Shown here: piece after piece, positions 1-10,495 of the stretch | Layout of the letters: each line of letters begins with the position of its first letter | How positions within the stretch are numbered: position 1 is the first letter of the stretch | Assembly: GCF_000002995.4 (NCBI RefSeq) | Contig: NW_025062476.1 | Coordinates: forward strand, 1,371,501 to 1,435,500 | Length of the DNA stretch: 64,000 nucleotides | Direction: 5' to 3' | Source: Brugia malayi | Lineage: Eukaryota; Nematoda; Chromadorea; Rhabditida; Onchocercidae | Notes under the pieces: model-generated | Told to the model about the DNA's origin: nothing | Databases searched by the model: none | The model's input: only the letters and a program-made list of their open reading frames with translations | Program-made: the position numbers and the translations under genes

Positions 1-3000
1 TTGGAATTAAAGACCAAAGGTGAAACAGTTGTTTTAATATTTTTTCCCTTTCATTCTCGCTTTCTTCTCCACCATTGGTAGTTTATGAAGTCTGTAAATG
101 TTCTTTTGAAACTCGATGGAAGTGCTGCAGTAGCGTGTTCTACCATTTCAGTAATACATGTACACTGGGTGACACCACAAGAAATGGTATTCTGATGCAT
201 TTAATAAAATACATATCACTAATAATATCACTGATAGAACTTCATTGGATCACTTGAAATTTGATAAATATTGCTTATTGACATACATCCATAACTATTC
301 CTACTATTATAAAAAAAATTTCAACATAAGCTGAAGCGGTATTTGATATTTGAAAGGATGGAGCAAATTTCAAAAAAAAAAGTTTGGTTGACATTTGCAT
401 AAAGGAAACTAATGAATAGCTGGAATTAAATGTCATTGAAATATTTAATCTGTGCAGTATATAATGATCCTGTCTACTTTGTTTAATAAAATATTGTATA
501 TTGAATGGTAAATAAAATATTGAATGAATTATTTGCATGTTGTAAAAATTTTAGGTTTTAAATTTTGGTGACATCAATTAACTGACAACTGGAAATATAT
601 TGGTTTACTTCCGATGTTTATTCTTAACTATTGTTTACCATCTTACTCATATTTTAATTGATCATATCCAATTCTATCACAACATATGCAATAATTCACA
701 ATCGATCGAACTGTAGTAGGCATAATCCTCGGTCAGATCGGTCAGAAATGGAAAGTAACACACAATGAATTGATAGGAGATATGTGAAAACTTTAGTGTG
801 AATGGGTGGTGGTCAATGCAGTGGTAATTAATAATGATTCTAACTAACCAGAAGTTTAAAACACCATTCTTTTCATTTTAATCTCTGCCTTTCTTCAAAT
901 TAATTCAGCAACTCAAATAATGAATCAGCAAGGTAAAGAAGTTTTCAAGCAAGTGATAGAAGTAATTGCACAAAATCAAAATGCATGAATGGAAATTGAT
1001 GAATAGTTGGAATCAAATATCAGTAGGTGATGAAATGTTTAATCTATACAGTATTGAATAATCCTAATTGCGTTTCTTAAAAAAATATTGCTACTGAATT
1101 ATTTGCACATTATGGAAATTTTAGATTTTAAATGTCAGTTGATTGACAGTTACAACCTTTTTACGAAAGTTAATCAGTTTTTTTAATCAAGTTAATCAGC
1201 ACAAAATTTAATTTCGATAAATCTAGCATGAACTTTTGCGGTAAAATCCAGGTCTCAAATCAAAACAAAAATGTTTTTATAAGAGATCTTTTCTTTTTCT
1301 GTTCTGTTCTATTGTCGGTAATGATTTGTGACAAGTTTAATGAGTAAAAGGCTACGAACTGATTTGCTTAATACTATAGTCCCAGGAAAATATTTCAACT
1401 ACCCGAGAATTGGGATCACTTACTAATGATTCTTTTTCTTGTGACATTAATTGAATATTGGACTTATTATTATTGAAGTGTAAGTGGAATTATTATTATT
1501 GCACAAAATTCAATAAATCTAACATGAACGTTTTGCGGTGAATGTCCGGTCTCAAATCAACTCCAAAAAATAGTTCAACTCCAGGGTAGAGGAGCAACAA
1601 ATATAGTCAACAAATATAGTTGATAGCATGAGAGCAACAAATATAGTTGACAGCATGACATAATAATGAGTGCTAATGTGACTTTCAAGAAAGCAGTATA
1701 CTATAAAATGGGAACAGTTAGCCGCGGGTTGCTTCTTATCCCTAATGTGAACTACCCGTGGATATAAAGCAAAAGCAGTAGTGCTGCCTAGGTTTTCCCC
1801 TTCTCCTATGGAAAGAACCATTCGATGATAATTCTAATGAAAAAGAAGAGATGGGGTCATGATTAGTGTTAGCCTATTTACTGCTTCTATGAGTATTGCT
1901 CTATTGGCAATATTCCTACTAATATTTTATTGGATTATTTGATTCAAAAATTTACCGACGATTTCCTTTTTTTAATATTTATGCATTATTCCACATAATT
2001 ATAAAATTCTTTTTCACATTAAGAGTTTGCAAAGTACTAAAGCTAAAATTGATATAAAAATTCAATTCTGTATTAGCGATTTACAGGATTTTATTGATTC
2101 ATTGCTGAATTTGTGATAAAAAATTTTTAAATCAATATTTCAGTAATAATTTATCATTTTAAATTGATATTTCAAATAATTTATGACATTATTATTTTGC
2201 CATCAAAATATTGGCTGAAGATATAGCGCCAGGGAAAAATCACAAATAAATTCAAATTTATATTATAATTCTTCAAAATTTCAAATTTGTAAATTACCTA
2301 ATTTTCCGGAGTTCGGGTTTTTAATAAATTCATTGCTGAAATTAATTGAATATGATACAAAATATTTGCAAGTACTAAAGCTAAAATGATATTAAAATTC
2401 AATTCTGTATTAGCGATTTTTTATTTATTGCCATATTTGTGATAAAAAATTTTAAATTCTATTAAATCTGTTTATCTCTCGCAAATTTTAGGAAACTATT
2501 AAAACATTTATCACACATAATTCAAGCTATCATAACTAATTTATTTAATCACTATATCACTCCAACTTTTTCTATTAATATATTTCACTAATTTTCTATT
2601 TATATTAATTAATCATTATTTTACAATGATTGAAAATTCTCAACTAAAACTTCTCAAAATACATAAAACTAAAGGATAAAAATATTGACTGATGAATTTT
2701 GCATACAACGAAATATGTAAATTTTAAGTCGTTTACAAATGTTAACTTTGTAAATAACAAAAACAATCATAAATTAGCAATGATTAAAAGGCTTTAGAAA
2801 AATACTTCAAAAAGTCATCATCAATTTATTTTTAAACATTTTTTTAAAAAAAATTTCTCTCACTTTTAATGTTCACTATTAAGCAGGAAAAAATACACTA
2901 AATACTGTGATTTGCTATTTCATCAAGTGCTACTCGAAGAATTATTTTAAATGAGTATTATCATAGAGTTTGCAACAATGACGGATTGAAGTAGTATAAA

Positions 3001-4750
3001 TTAAGTAACAGAAGTAATAATTTTGTAATTGCATATTCTTACAATTATTTAAATGCGCTAATAAGCCTTGAAATTTTGCACAATTAATGGCTGTTTGAAA
3101 TAAAAAAGTATAAAAAAACTTCAATTTATCAATTTATTGCAAAGGCATGAATGAAAAGGATTTGTCTTCCTTATCAATAATATTATGTTTTATAGCTAAT
3201 TAACAGCTCGATTAGTTATTTGTAGTGTGGAATTCGTTATCAATATTTATGGAAGCATATTATTATCAGAGTTTACAATGCAGTACCCGAAATTGCTAAA
3301 AGAGACTTATCATTCTTTCCTGATAAATTTATTTATTAATGATTGTCAATGAAAGTCAATTTTGATTTGAAAAACAGAAAAAGGCAAACTTGTGTACTAA
3401 CATAAATTTCAAAGAATTGGAATTAATCTGAAATAAAACTTTTTAAGAATCTTTAAAAGAGATACACTATTAAGTGGGACGTGATTTAAATACGTCAATA
3501 ATCTCTAAAAGAGGTAGATTTTATGAACTTCGATATTGACTTAAACACAATAAATAAAAATAAAGAATTAAAAACTTTTTTATCAAATACGGCAATAAAT
3601 AAAAAATCGCTAACACATAATTGAATTTTAATATCATTTTAGCTTTAGTACCTTGCAAATATTTTGTATCATATTCAATTAATTTCAGCAGTGAATTTAT
3701 CAAAAACCCAAATTCCGGAAAATTAGGTAATTTAAAAATTTGAAATTTAAAGAATTATAACATAAATCTGAACTTATTGGGAAATTTCACTAACGCTATA
3801 CCTTCGGTCGAAATTTTTGGGGCAAAATTCTTTTCATAATAATGACAAAATTTATTTGAAATATTAATTTAAAATGATAACTTATTACTGAAATGCGGAA
3901 TTAAAATTTTTTCAACACAAATTCAGCAATAAATTAATAAATCAGAGTTAGATATGATCAATTAAAATGTGAATAAGATGGTAAGCAATAGCCATCAATA
4001 AATATAGGAAGTAAGCCAACATATTTCCACTTGTCAGTTAATTGATGTCACCAAAATTTAAAACCTAAAATTTTTACAACATGCAAATAATTCATTCAAT
4101 ATTTTATTTACCACTCAATATACAATATTTAATTAAACAAAGTAGACAGGATTATTATATACTGCACAGATTAAATATTTCAATAACATTTAATTCCAGC
4201 TATTCACCAGTTTCCTTTATGCAAATGTTACTCCATTTTATCAACCAAACTTTTTTTTGAAATTTGTTCCATCCTTTCAAATATCAAATACCGCTTCAGC
4301 TTATGTTGAAATTTTTTTTATAATAGTAGGAATAGTTATGGATGTATGTCAATAAGCAATATTTATCAAATTTCAAGTGATCAAATGAAGTTCTATCAGT
4401 GATATTATTAGTGGTATGTATAACAAACCATTTTATTAAATGCATCAGAATCCCATATCTCACGATGTCACCCAGTGTACACGTATTACTGAAATGGTAG
4501 AACACGCTACTGCAGCACTTCCATCGACTTTCAAAAGAACATTTATAAACTTTTAAACCACAAATGGTGGAGAGGAAAGCAGAATGAAAGGGAAAAAATA
4601 TTAAAAACAATGAGGATTTGAAACTGTTTCACCTTTGATGTTTAACTTTTCATAACGATTAAAAACCTTTGATCTTTAAATCCAAGCAATCTGAAATAAA
4701 AAGCTTCCATTTGAGCATTTCTGTCATCTCACAAAATTGTGTGTTTCACC
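1..4750. repeat. H spacer copy 1 (between divergent gene starts)
   Basis: The outer arms are inverted copies of each other: about 1-840 read on the minus strand resembles about 3960-4750, each being the 5' flank of a gene. The centre holds internal repeats: 410-590 recurs in degenerate form at 1000-1150; 1201-1275 recurs at 1506-1575; a short tandem motif (AGCAACAAATATAGTTGA) repeats at about 1589-1660. Two partial units of a roughly 340-bp repeat lie at 2028-2460 and an inverted one at about 3560-3930. No convincing coding region was seen. Promoters for the divergent genes presumably lie in the arms, but I could not place a core promoter. Confidence 0.75.
2028..2460 (+). repeat. Roughly 340-bp dispersed repeat, two partial units
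   Basis: Units begin near GTACTAAAGCTAAAAT followed by TATTAAAATTCAATTCTGTA, here at about 2033 and 2370. The same unit recurs inverted at about 3560-3930, singly near 9020-9380, and inverted twice at about 22480-22890, and at the matching places in the other spacer copies. Confidence 0.5.
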
Positions 4751-7359
4751 ATGTTCTTCAATATATTTATGACACCCATCATTTGGTTCAATCTTCTACT
4801 ATGCATCGCTTCTGATAATGAAACTTTCCATCTACCTAATTTCGATACTGCTAATGAAGTTATTACAAATAATACTTATTCTGGCATCTCAAATACTTTT
4901 GGATTTCTCGATTACCTCAATTTTGAGCCATTATTTAGCTCAGAATTTCCGTTGGATCCTTCGCAGTTCATTGATTTCGCTCAGTTGAGTGAAACTGAGG
5001 ATATAAGCAGTGAAGAATCGAAATCTGAAACTAATCAGATCACAAATTCTTCTCATCTTGGCTTTTCCGATATCTATGATCCCTTTGGCCACACTAATTT
5101 GGAGTTATCACTTAGCTCAGATATGGACACATATAGGAGTTTCTGGAGAGATGCTAATGAAGAATTAAAAATGAGTAATGATAACCTGCGATATCCTTCC
5201 ATTAGAGGTGAGAGTTTTGTTTTAGATACATTTAAAGATAAACACAACTTCTTGTAATTTGAGTTATTTAGATGCTCAGAATGAAACTTCTTCCTCACTT
5301 AATCTCAACAGCGATGATATTATCACATATGTGCACTTACCTGGCTCACAACAAAGTGCCGTTCCGATTTATTTTCACCAGCTTACTCTTTCCTCAGATG
5401 ACACTTCCAGTCAAAGTGCAACTGCTGAACAGAGCAACATCGACAATAAGTACTCAGATTACTTGAATATCCTCAATTATAGGGAAAATGCCTATAAAGG
5501 ATTGGAAACAGGTAATGACAAATTGCATAACAAAGTTCCGTTCTAATAATTCCTTACTTCATTAATAACGTGATATTGAAGAAAGAAGTAATAACGAATC
5601 GAAAATAATTTCATCACAGCAGAAAATTCACAATTACCTGCTAAGTGAGACCTTTTTAGGGAAGATATTAAAAGTAATTTTTGCTACAAATATGTGCGAA
5701 GATAAATAAACAACTACTAATTATCTAAGCCATTTAAAATGCAATGTGATATTATTTTATTTTTATGATTTCTTACATTACTTTAGTACTGAATAGTGTA
5801 ATAAACTACTGATTGCAAAAATAAATGTTTGACAAAAATTTTCCAGATAAGAATGATTATACTTGTCATTACCCGGGATGTACAGTGATCACGAAAACTC
5901 GCAAAGAATATCTAACACATAGGAAAACCCACGGTCAACCCTTCATCTATGAATGCAAAGTGCCCGATTGTGGGCGAACATTCGACCATAAATCATCATT
6001 TTATAATCATATAGAAACGCATGAACTTCATCCTCGGTGCGGGTATTGTGACAAATTTTTCACTAGCAGGAATGCACTGCGAAAACACAAGAGACTCTGC
6101 GAAATAAAATTTCGTTAGTTTTTAAATTTAACAGAATTTCAAACATATATATCAACCTGAAATGGAATGCATGTGAAATCTGCTATAAAACATTTGTGAG
6201 CGCTGAGTGACAAAACAACTGAAAATTTACAATTACACTTTTTGAAGGATCAGAAACAGGTAATGACATATTTCATAACAACTTTTCGCTCTAATGGTTC
6301 TTTGCTTTCATTAGCGGCATAAAATTGAAGAGAACAATATTAAAAGTATGATTCTTGCTTCAAATATATGCGAAGATAAGTTAACAACTACTTTTTACCT
6401 AACTTATTCAAAATGCAATGTGATATTTTCTTATGGCAATGACATTTTTATGATTCCTTACATTATTTCAACTATCAAATGGTGTAATAGATTACTAATT
6501 GCGAAAAAAAAAATATTTTTCAGATAAGAAAAATCATACTTGTCATTATCGCGGATGTACTGTGATCACGAAAAATTACAACGAACATGCAACACATAAG
6601 AAAACACACGGTCAACCCTTCATCTATGAATGCAAAGTGCCCGGTTGTGGACGAACATTTGACCATAGATCAACATTTTACAGCCACAGACGAACACATG
6701 AACCTCACCCTCAGTGCGAGTGCTGTGGCAAAGTCTTTGTCAGCAAGAATGTACTGAGTTATCATAAGAAGCGCTGCCCTACAAAATCTCGTTAGTTTGC
6801 AAATCTAGCAAAATTTTAAACACATACGTCAACCTGAAATAGAGTGCCTGTGAAATCCATTGTGAAATATCTGTGACCACGAGTGTTGATGCAATAGAAA
6901 AATCACAATTACACATTTTGTTGTAACTATACTCGAAAATGATTAAGCAACTTCTTGTGATCTAAATTATTTGAAATGAATGTGATAAGATTATTTCATG
7001 AGAGTGATATTTTTAGGGTTTATCGGACTACTCAATTAACACCGTAATAAAATATCAATTGCAAAAACAAATATAAGAGTTTTTCAGATGAACGATGCTA
7101 CGAATGCTGTTATCTCGGATGTACTATGATCACGAACAGTTACAAGGAATATATAACACATAAGAAAACACACGGTCAGCCCTTCATCTATGAATGCAGA
7201 GTGCCTGGTTGTGGGCGGACATTCAACCATGATTCAGCACTTTATTATCATAAGCAAACGCATGAACCTCGTCCTCAGTGCGAGCGCTGTGGCAAATTTT
7301 TCATTAGCAGGAATGGACTGAATTATCATAAGAAGCGCTGCTCTACAAAATCTCGTTAG
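4751..7359 (+). CDS. G1: signal-peptide-like, acidic, multi-C2H2 zinc-finger protein (5 exons)
   Basis: Exons: 4751-5207, 5272-5511, then cassettes 5847-6113, 6524-6790 and 7088-7359. Spliced together they give about 500 residues. The start is the ATG at 4751; the open frame extends a little upstream but has no ATG there. Residues 1-20 are hydrophobic (MFFNIF...LLLCIA) and end in a plausible cleavage site before SDNE. Residues about 25-150 are acidic and rich in Phe, Ser and Glu, with FEPLFSSEF and DPSQFIDFAQ. Exon 2 is polar. Each cassette has Cx4C-x12-Hx3H twice, then Cx2C-x12-Hx3C, with canonical 7-residue spacing between fingers 1 and 2 (GQPFIYE). Finger-2 helices are HKSSFYN, HRSTFYS and HDSALYY. 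Each cassette enters in phase 1 and stops at C|GTTAGT, so single-cassette isoforms (about 322 residues) are also possible. The intron before the second cassette keeps a relic of the exon 2 end near 6245-6300. Known: such fingers normally bind DNA or RNA. Secretion and joint splicing are inferred. Confidence 0.8.
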
Positions 7360-7473
7360 TTTATAAATTTAGCAGAATTTTAATAGATATGTCAGCCTGA
7401 AATAGAATGCATGTAAAATTTGTTGCGAAGCATTTGTGACCGCAGAGTGACCTAAGAACCAACTGCTTAAAGA

Positions 7474-7755
7474 GGTGTTGACAGTGGTGACAGTGACGTT
7501 TCAATATACATCAACAAACACTGAAAATATTAGCAATGTAATGAATATTCCATCCACTCTTGGCCAAATTGGCTTTGTTTTTCTAATTCGTGGAAAGTAT
7601 GCAGAAAAACATATCATTTCATCTATAAAGCCAAGCTGCCATGAACTGCTAATCATTTCTTTTGGCGTAACAAAACAAGTAAAAATTTTCATTCCAGAAA
7701 ATGAGATACAATTTGGGCATTCTTCGCAAACATAAGAAAAGGAGCGCAGCAAACA
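7474..7755 (+). pseudogene. Decayed zinc-finger cassette downstream of G1
   Basis: Recognisable pieces align with intact cassettes: CATTTCATCTATAAAGCCAA corresponds to the FIYECK segment, AAATTTTCATTCCAGAAAATG to the KFFISRNG segment, and an ILRKHKKRS-like reading near 7718-7750 to the third finger end. Ligand cysteines are lost and the frame is shifted. An 86-codon open frame crosses it but in the wrong phase for fingers. Confidence 0.6.
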
Positions 7756-7912
7756 GACGTTTTCGAAGTATCAGAATGCAGCTAATAATTTATAATTTAA
7801 TTTTGTTACTGGATTATTTAATATTTTATCGTTATTTATTATCCCATGAATATCATAGAAATGCATAAATTATAATTGACAATGAAACCTAAAATTTGAG
7901 GGCAAGCAATTA

Positions 7913-8494
7913 ATGTTGTGGAAGGTTTTGATTTGCTTAATTAATAATATTGGAAGAGGTGTTTGATCGCAGGAGATTGTCTTGGATGTAAATGTAAATG
8001 CGTGAGGTAACAGAAATATAAACCAATTTCTTTATTAGCAGAAGTAATAGGACAAAACGTTGATAGAGAACAATTGAAATTGGAATCATCGGTCCATGGC
8101 TATGAATTACACATATCCCCAATCTTTTAACAAGAGTGAACCTTATGTAACAATTATCTTATATTATATATGTTAAAATGTAGGAATGGTTTATAATTAG
8201 ACATTTTTGTACAAAGTATGATAGTAAGTAACTTTAACAATAGGTTTAAAAATGGATATCACGATGAATTGAATAGTTATTACAAAAGAAAGTACAATGG
8301 TTTGTCTAGACATTATGATAATTGGCTACTATGAGTTACAATAGACATTACATGATAGATACTCATAGCATATGAATTGATATGAGATCAAAAGTCAATT
8401 AAACCAGTACAATGAATTGTAAAAGACATCAATGGATTGCTATATTAAGCATTGTTAACATTTATTTAGTGCTTCGCGAAATTAAAATCCGCGA
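7913..8494. mobile_element. 582-bp insertion flanked by CAATTA repeats (copy 1)
   Basis: CAATTA occurs at 7907-7912 and 8495-8500. The matching empty site GGCAAG-CAATTA-AATGC, with a single CAATTA, occurs in the D spacers (21782-21787, 40002-40007) and on the other arm of this T spacer (9871-9876, minus strand). This fits an insertion with a 6-bp target duplication. No terminal inverted repeat and no coding capacity were seen. The right end carries a small hairpin (TCGCG at 8474-8478, CGCGA at 8490-8494). The family is not recognised. Confidence 0.5.
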
Positions 8495-10026
8495 CAATTA
8501 AATGCAACGCTCAGTAAAGGATTTATCATGCAAAAAGGTAATAAAAAACATACTAGAAGTATTATTTTAATAATAATTTGTGGCAAAATTGGGCAACACG
8601 AGATGATTTTAAGCAAAGAAATAGTTTTATAAGAAAAAAAAGTAAGCTAGTTGCAATTTAGTCTAAGTCTTAATGTGCAAAATAAATGGTAGATGATGAA
8701 AGAACTTCTATTACATCATTGTTTTTATTATTTACAAAAGTTAACATTTGTAAATAATTTAAAATTTATTTCGTTATATGCAAAATTTGTTGAAATTTGT
8801 ATTTTAAAAAACTTCAAATAAAAAAAAAAAAATCAAATGAAAATAATGCTTAATTTACAATAAATAGTTAAAATTGTTAGCTAAATACATAAAAAGTTGA
8901 AGTGATATAATCTTTAGAGAAATTAATCATGATAGCATAAAAATAATGTATAATAAATATCTTGATAGCTTTTATGTGTTATAAGAAATCAGAAATGAAT
9001 TTTATTAACAGCTATATCACATTAATGCATACAGGTAGACCAATCTGACAAAACCAAATTTATTTTTTTAATTTTGTTAAATGCAATATTTCTAAATTTG
9101 AAAGTCACCATTTCAATATTTTCAAATAAATTATATTCAAACAATTGGCAATAATATTATGGAAAGAACTATGACGAAAAATGGAGGGTCATATCGACAG
9201 AAGCTATAACACCAGGGAAAATATCAAATAAGTTAAATTTATTTTATCATTATATAAAATTTCAATTTTGTCAACTTTATAACATTTTGAAATTCACATT
9301 TTAATGAATTCTATGCTGAAATAATTTGAATATGATGTCATCAAAATATTTTGCAAGGTACTAAAGCTAAAATTATAAATGAAATATACTATCTAAAAGT
9401 AATGCAAGCATGAAAACAGTCCGGAATATTTTTAAGAAGTTCTTGACTAAATATACGGGTTAAAGTGGTTATTTTAACTAATTACAATATTATTTTTAAT
9501 AATCATAAAATTGTTTTGAATCATTTAAAAATTATGACTGATTTGCTTTTGTGACAAATGTTGAAATTTACCTTTCCAATTATTATTGATTTCACAAATA
9601 AACTTAAATAAAATTTGACACATTTTACCTTTATTCATTATAAGACTGCATGAAGTGAACAGTTCAAAGCAACCATTTCTTTATTACTATTTTAAAGAAT
9701 AAATTACAATTGTTAAATTGCAAAAAAATTTATACGGGAAAATAATTTTCCATTAAATGCCATATAAAATAGATTTAAAATTTTATCAACCTGATTCATT
9801 TGGTTCTGTAATACTGTTGCGTGAGTTTAAAAGAAAGAAGAAATTAATCCAGTCTGAAAAAACTCGCATTTAATTGCTTGCCTTCAAATTTCGCTGTTAG
9901 TTATACATTTATGCATTCCTATGGTATTCATGGAATAATGAATAATGATAAAATATTAAATAATCCAATAACAAAATGAATTTATAAATTGGTAACTGCA
10001 TTCTGATGCTTCGAAAACATCTGATT

Positions 10027-10301
10027 GCTGCGCTCCTTTTCTTATGTTTGCGAAGAATGCCCAAATTGTGTCACATTTTCTGGAACGAAAATTTTTACTT
10101 GTTTTGTAACGCCAAAAGAAATGATTAGCAGTTCATCGCAGCTTGGCTTTATAGATGAAATGATATGTTTTTCTGCATACTTTCCATGAATTAGAAAAAC
10201 AAAGTAATTTGTCAAGAGTGGATGGAATATTCATTACTTTGCTAATATTTTCAATGTTTGTTGGTGTATATTGAAACGTCACTGTCACCACTGTCAAAAC
10301 C
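10027..10301 (-). pseudogene. Decayed zinc-finger cassette downstream of G2
   Basis: Minus-strand counterpart of the G1 relic. The reading KVCRKTYHFIYKAKLR corresponds to HRKTHGQPFIYECKVP of intact cassettes and then hits a stop. Confidence 0.58.
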
Positions 10302-10495
10302 TTTTTTAAGAAGTTGATTCTTAGGTCATGAAAAGTTGCTACATTGAGAAAACGATATGAAAATACACAGTATCTAATGAGCGCATTAAACAAATTTTGT
10401 ATTGTGACTCTGTGGCCACAAATGCTTCGCAACAAATTTTACATGCAGTCTATTTCAGGCTGATATATCTATTAAAATTCTGCTAAATTTATAAA

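Larger units (their letters stand above)
7360..10495. repeat. T spacer copy 1 (between convergent gene ends)
   Basis: Both ends carry a decayed zinc-finger cassette pointing inward (7474-7755 plus, 10301-10027 minus), so the spacer has inverted arms like the H spacer. The middle contains a 582-bp insertion (7913-8494) and one unit of the roughly 340-bp repeat near 9020-9380. Otherwise AT-rich, with no gene seen. Confidence 0.72.

Noticed and set aside
275..538. 87-codon open frame in the H spacer arm (also 13118, 32368, 49996, and inverted at 17597)
   Set aside because: The inverted homologue at 4081 and elsewhere has frame-disrupting differences; very AT-rich with no splice context. Treated as gene 5' flank.
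1589..1660. Short direct repeats as a CRISPR-like array
   Set aside because: Only three imperfect copies without uniform spacers, in a eukaryotic context.
1552..1821. 89-codon open frame on the minus strand, repeated in all H spacers
   Set aside because: It is conserved only because the whole spacer is duplicated, has no recognisable domain, and its conserved part matches the unique spacer better in another frame.
4739..4750. Upstream extension of exon 1 by four residues
   Set aside because: It would need a GTG or TTG start. The first ATG, conserved in all copies, is 12 bases further on.
1..4750. H spacer as an LTR retrotransposon or large DNA transposon
   Set aside because: The arms are inverted, not direct; they are gene flanks; and no polymerase, integrase or transposase frame is present.
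5272..5466. Frame inside exon 2 beginning MLRMKLLPHL, which looks like a signal peptide
   Set aside because: It overlaps exon 2 out of frame, and its ATG sits exactly at the splice acceptor. Exon 2's main frame fits both splice phases and keeps its in-frame indels.
7475..7735. 86-codon open frame after each gene
   Set aside because: It runs through a decayed zinc-finger cassette in a non-finger frame, so it is accidental.
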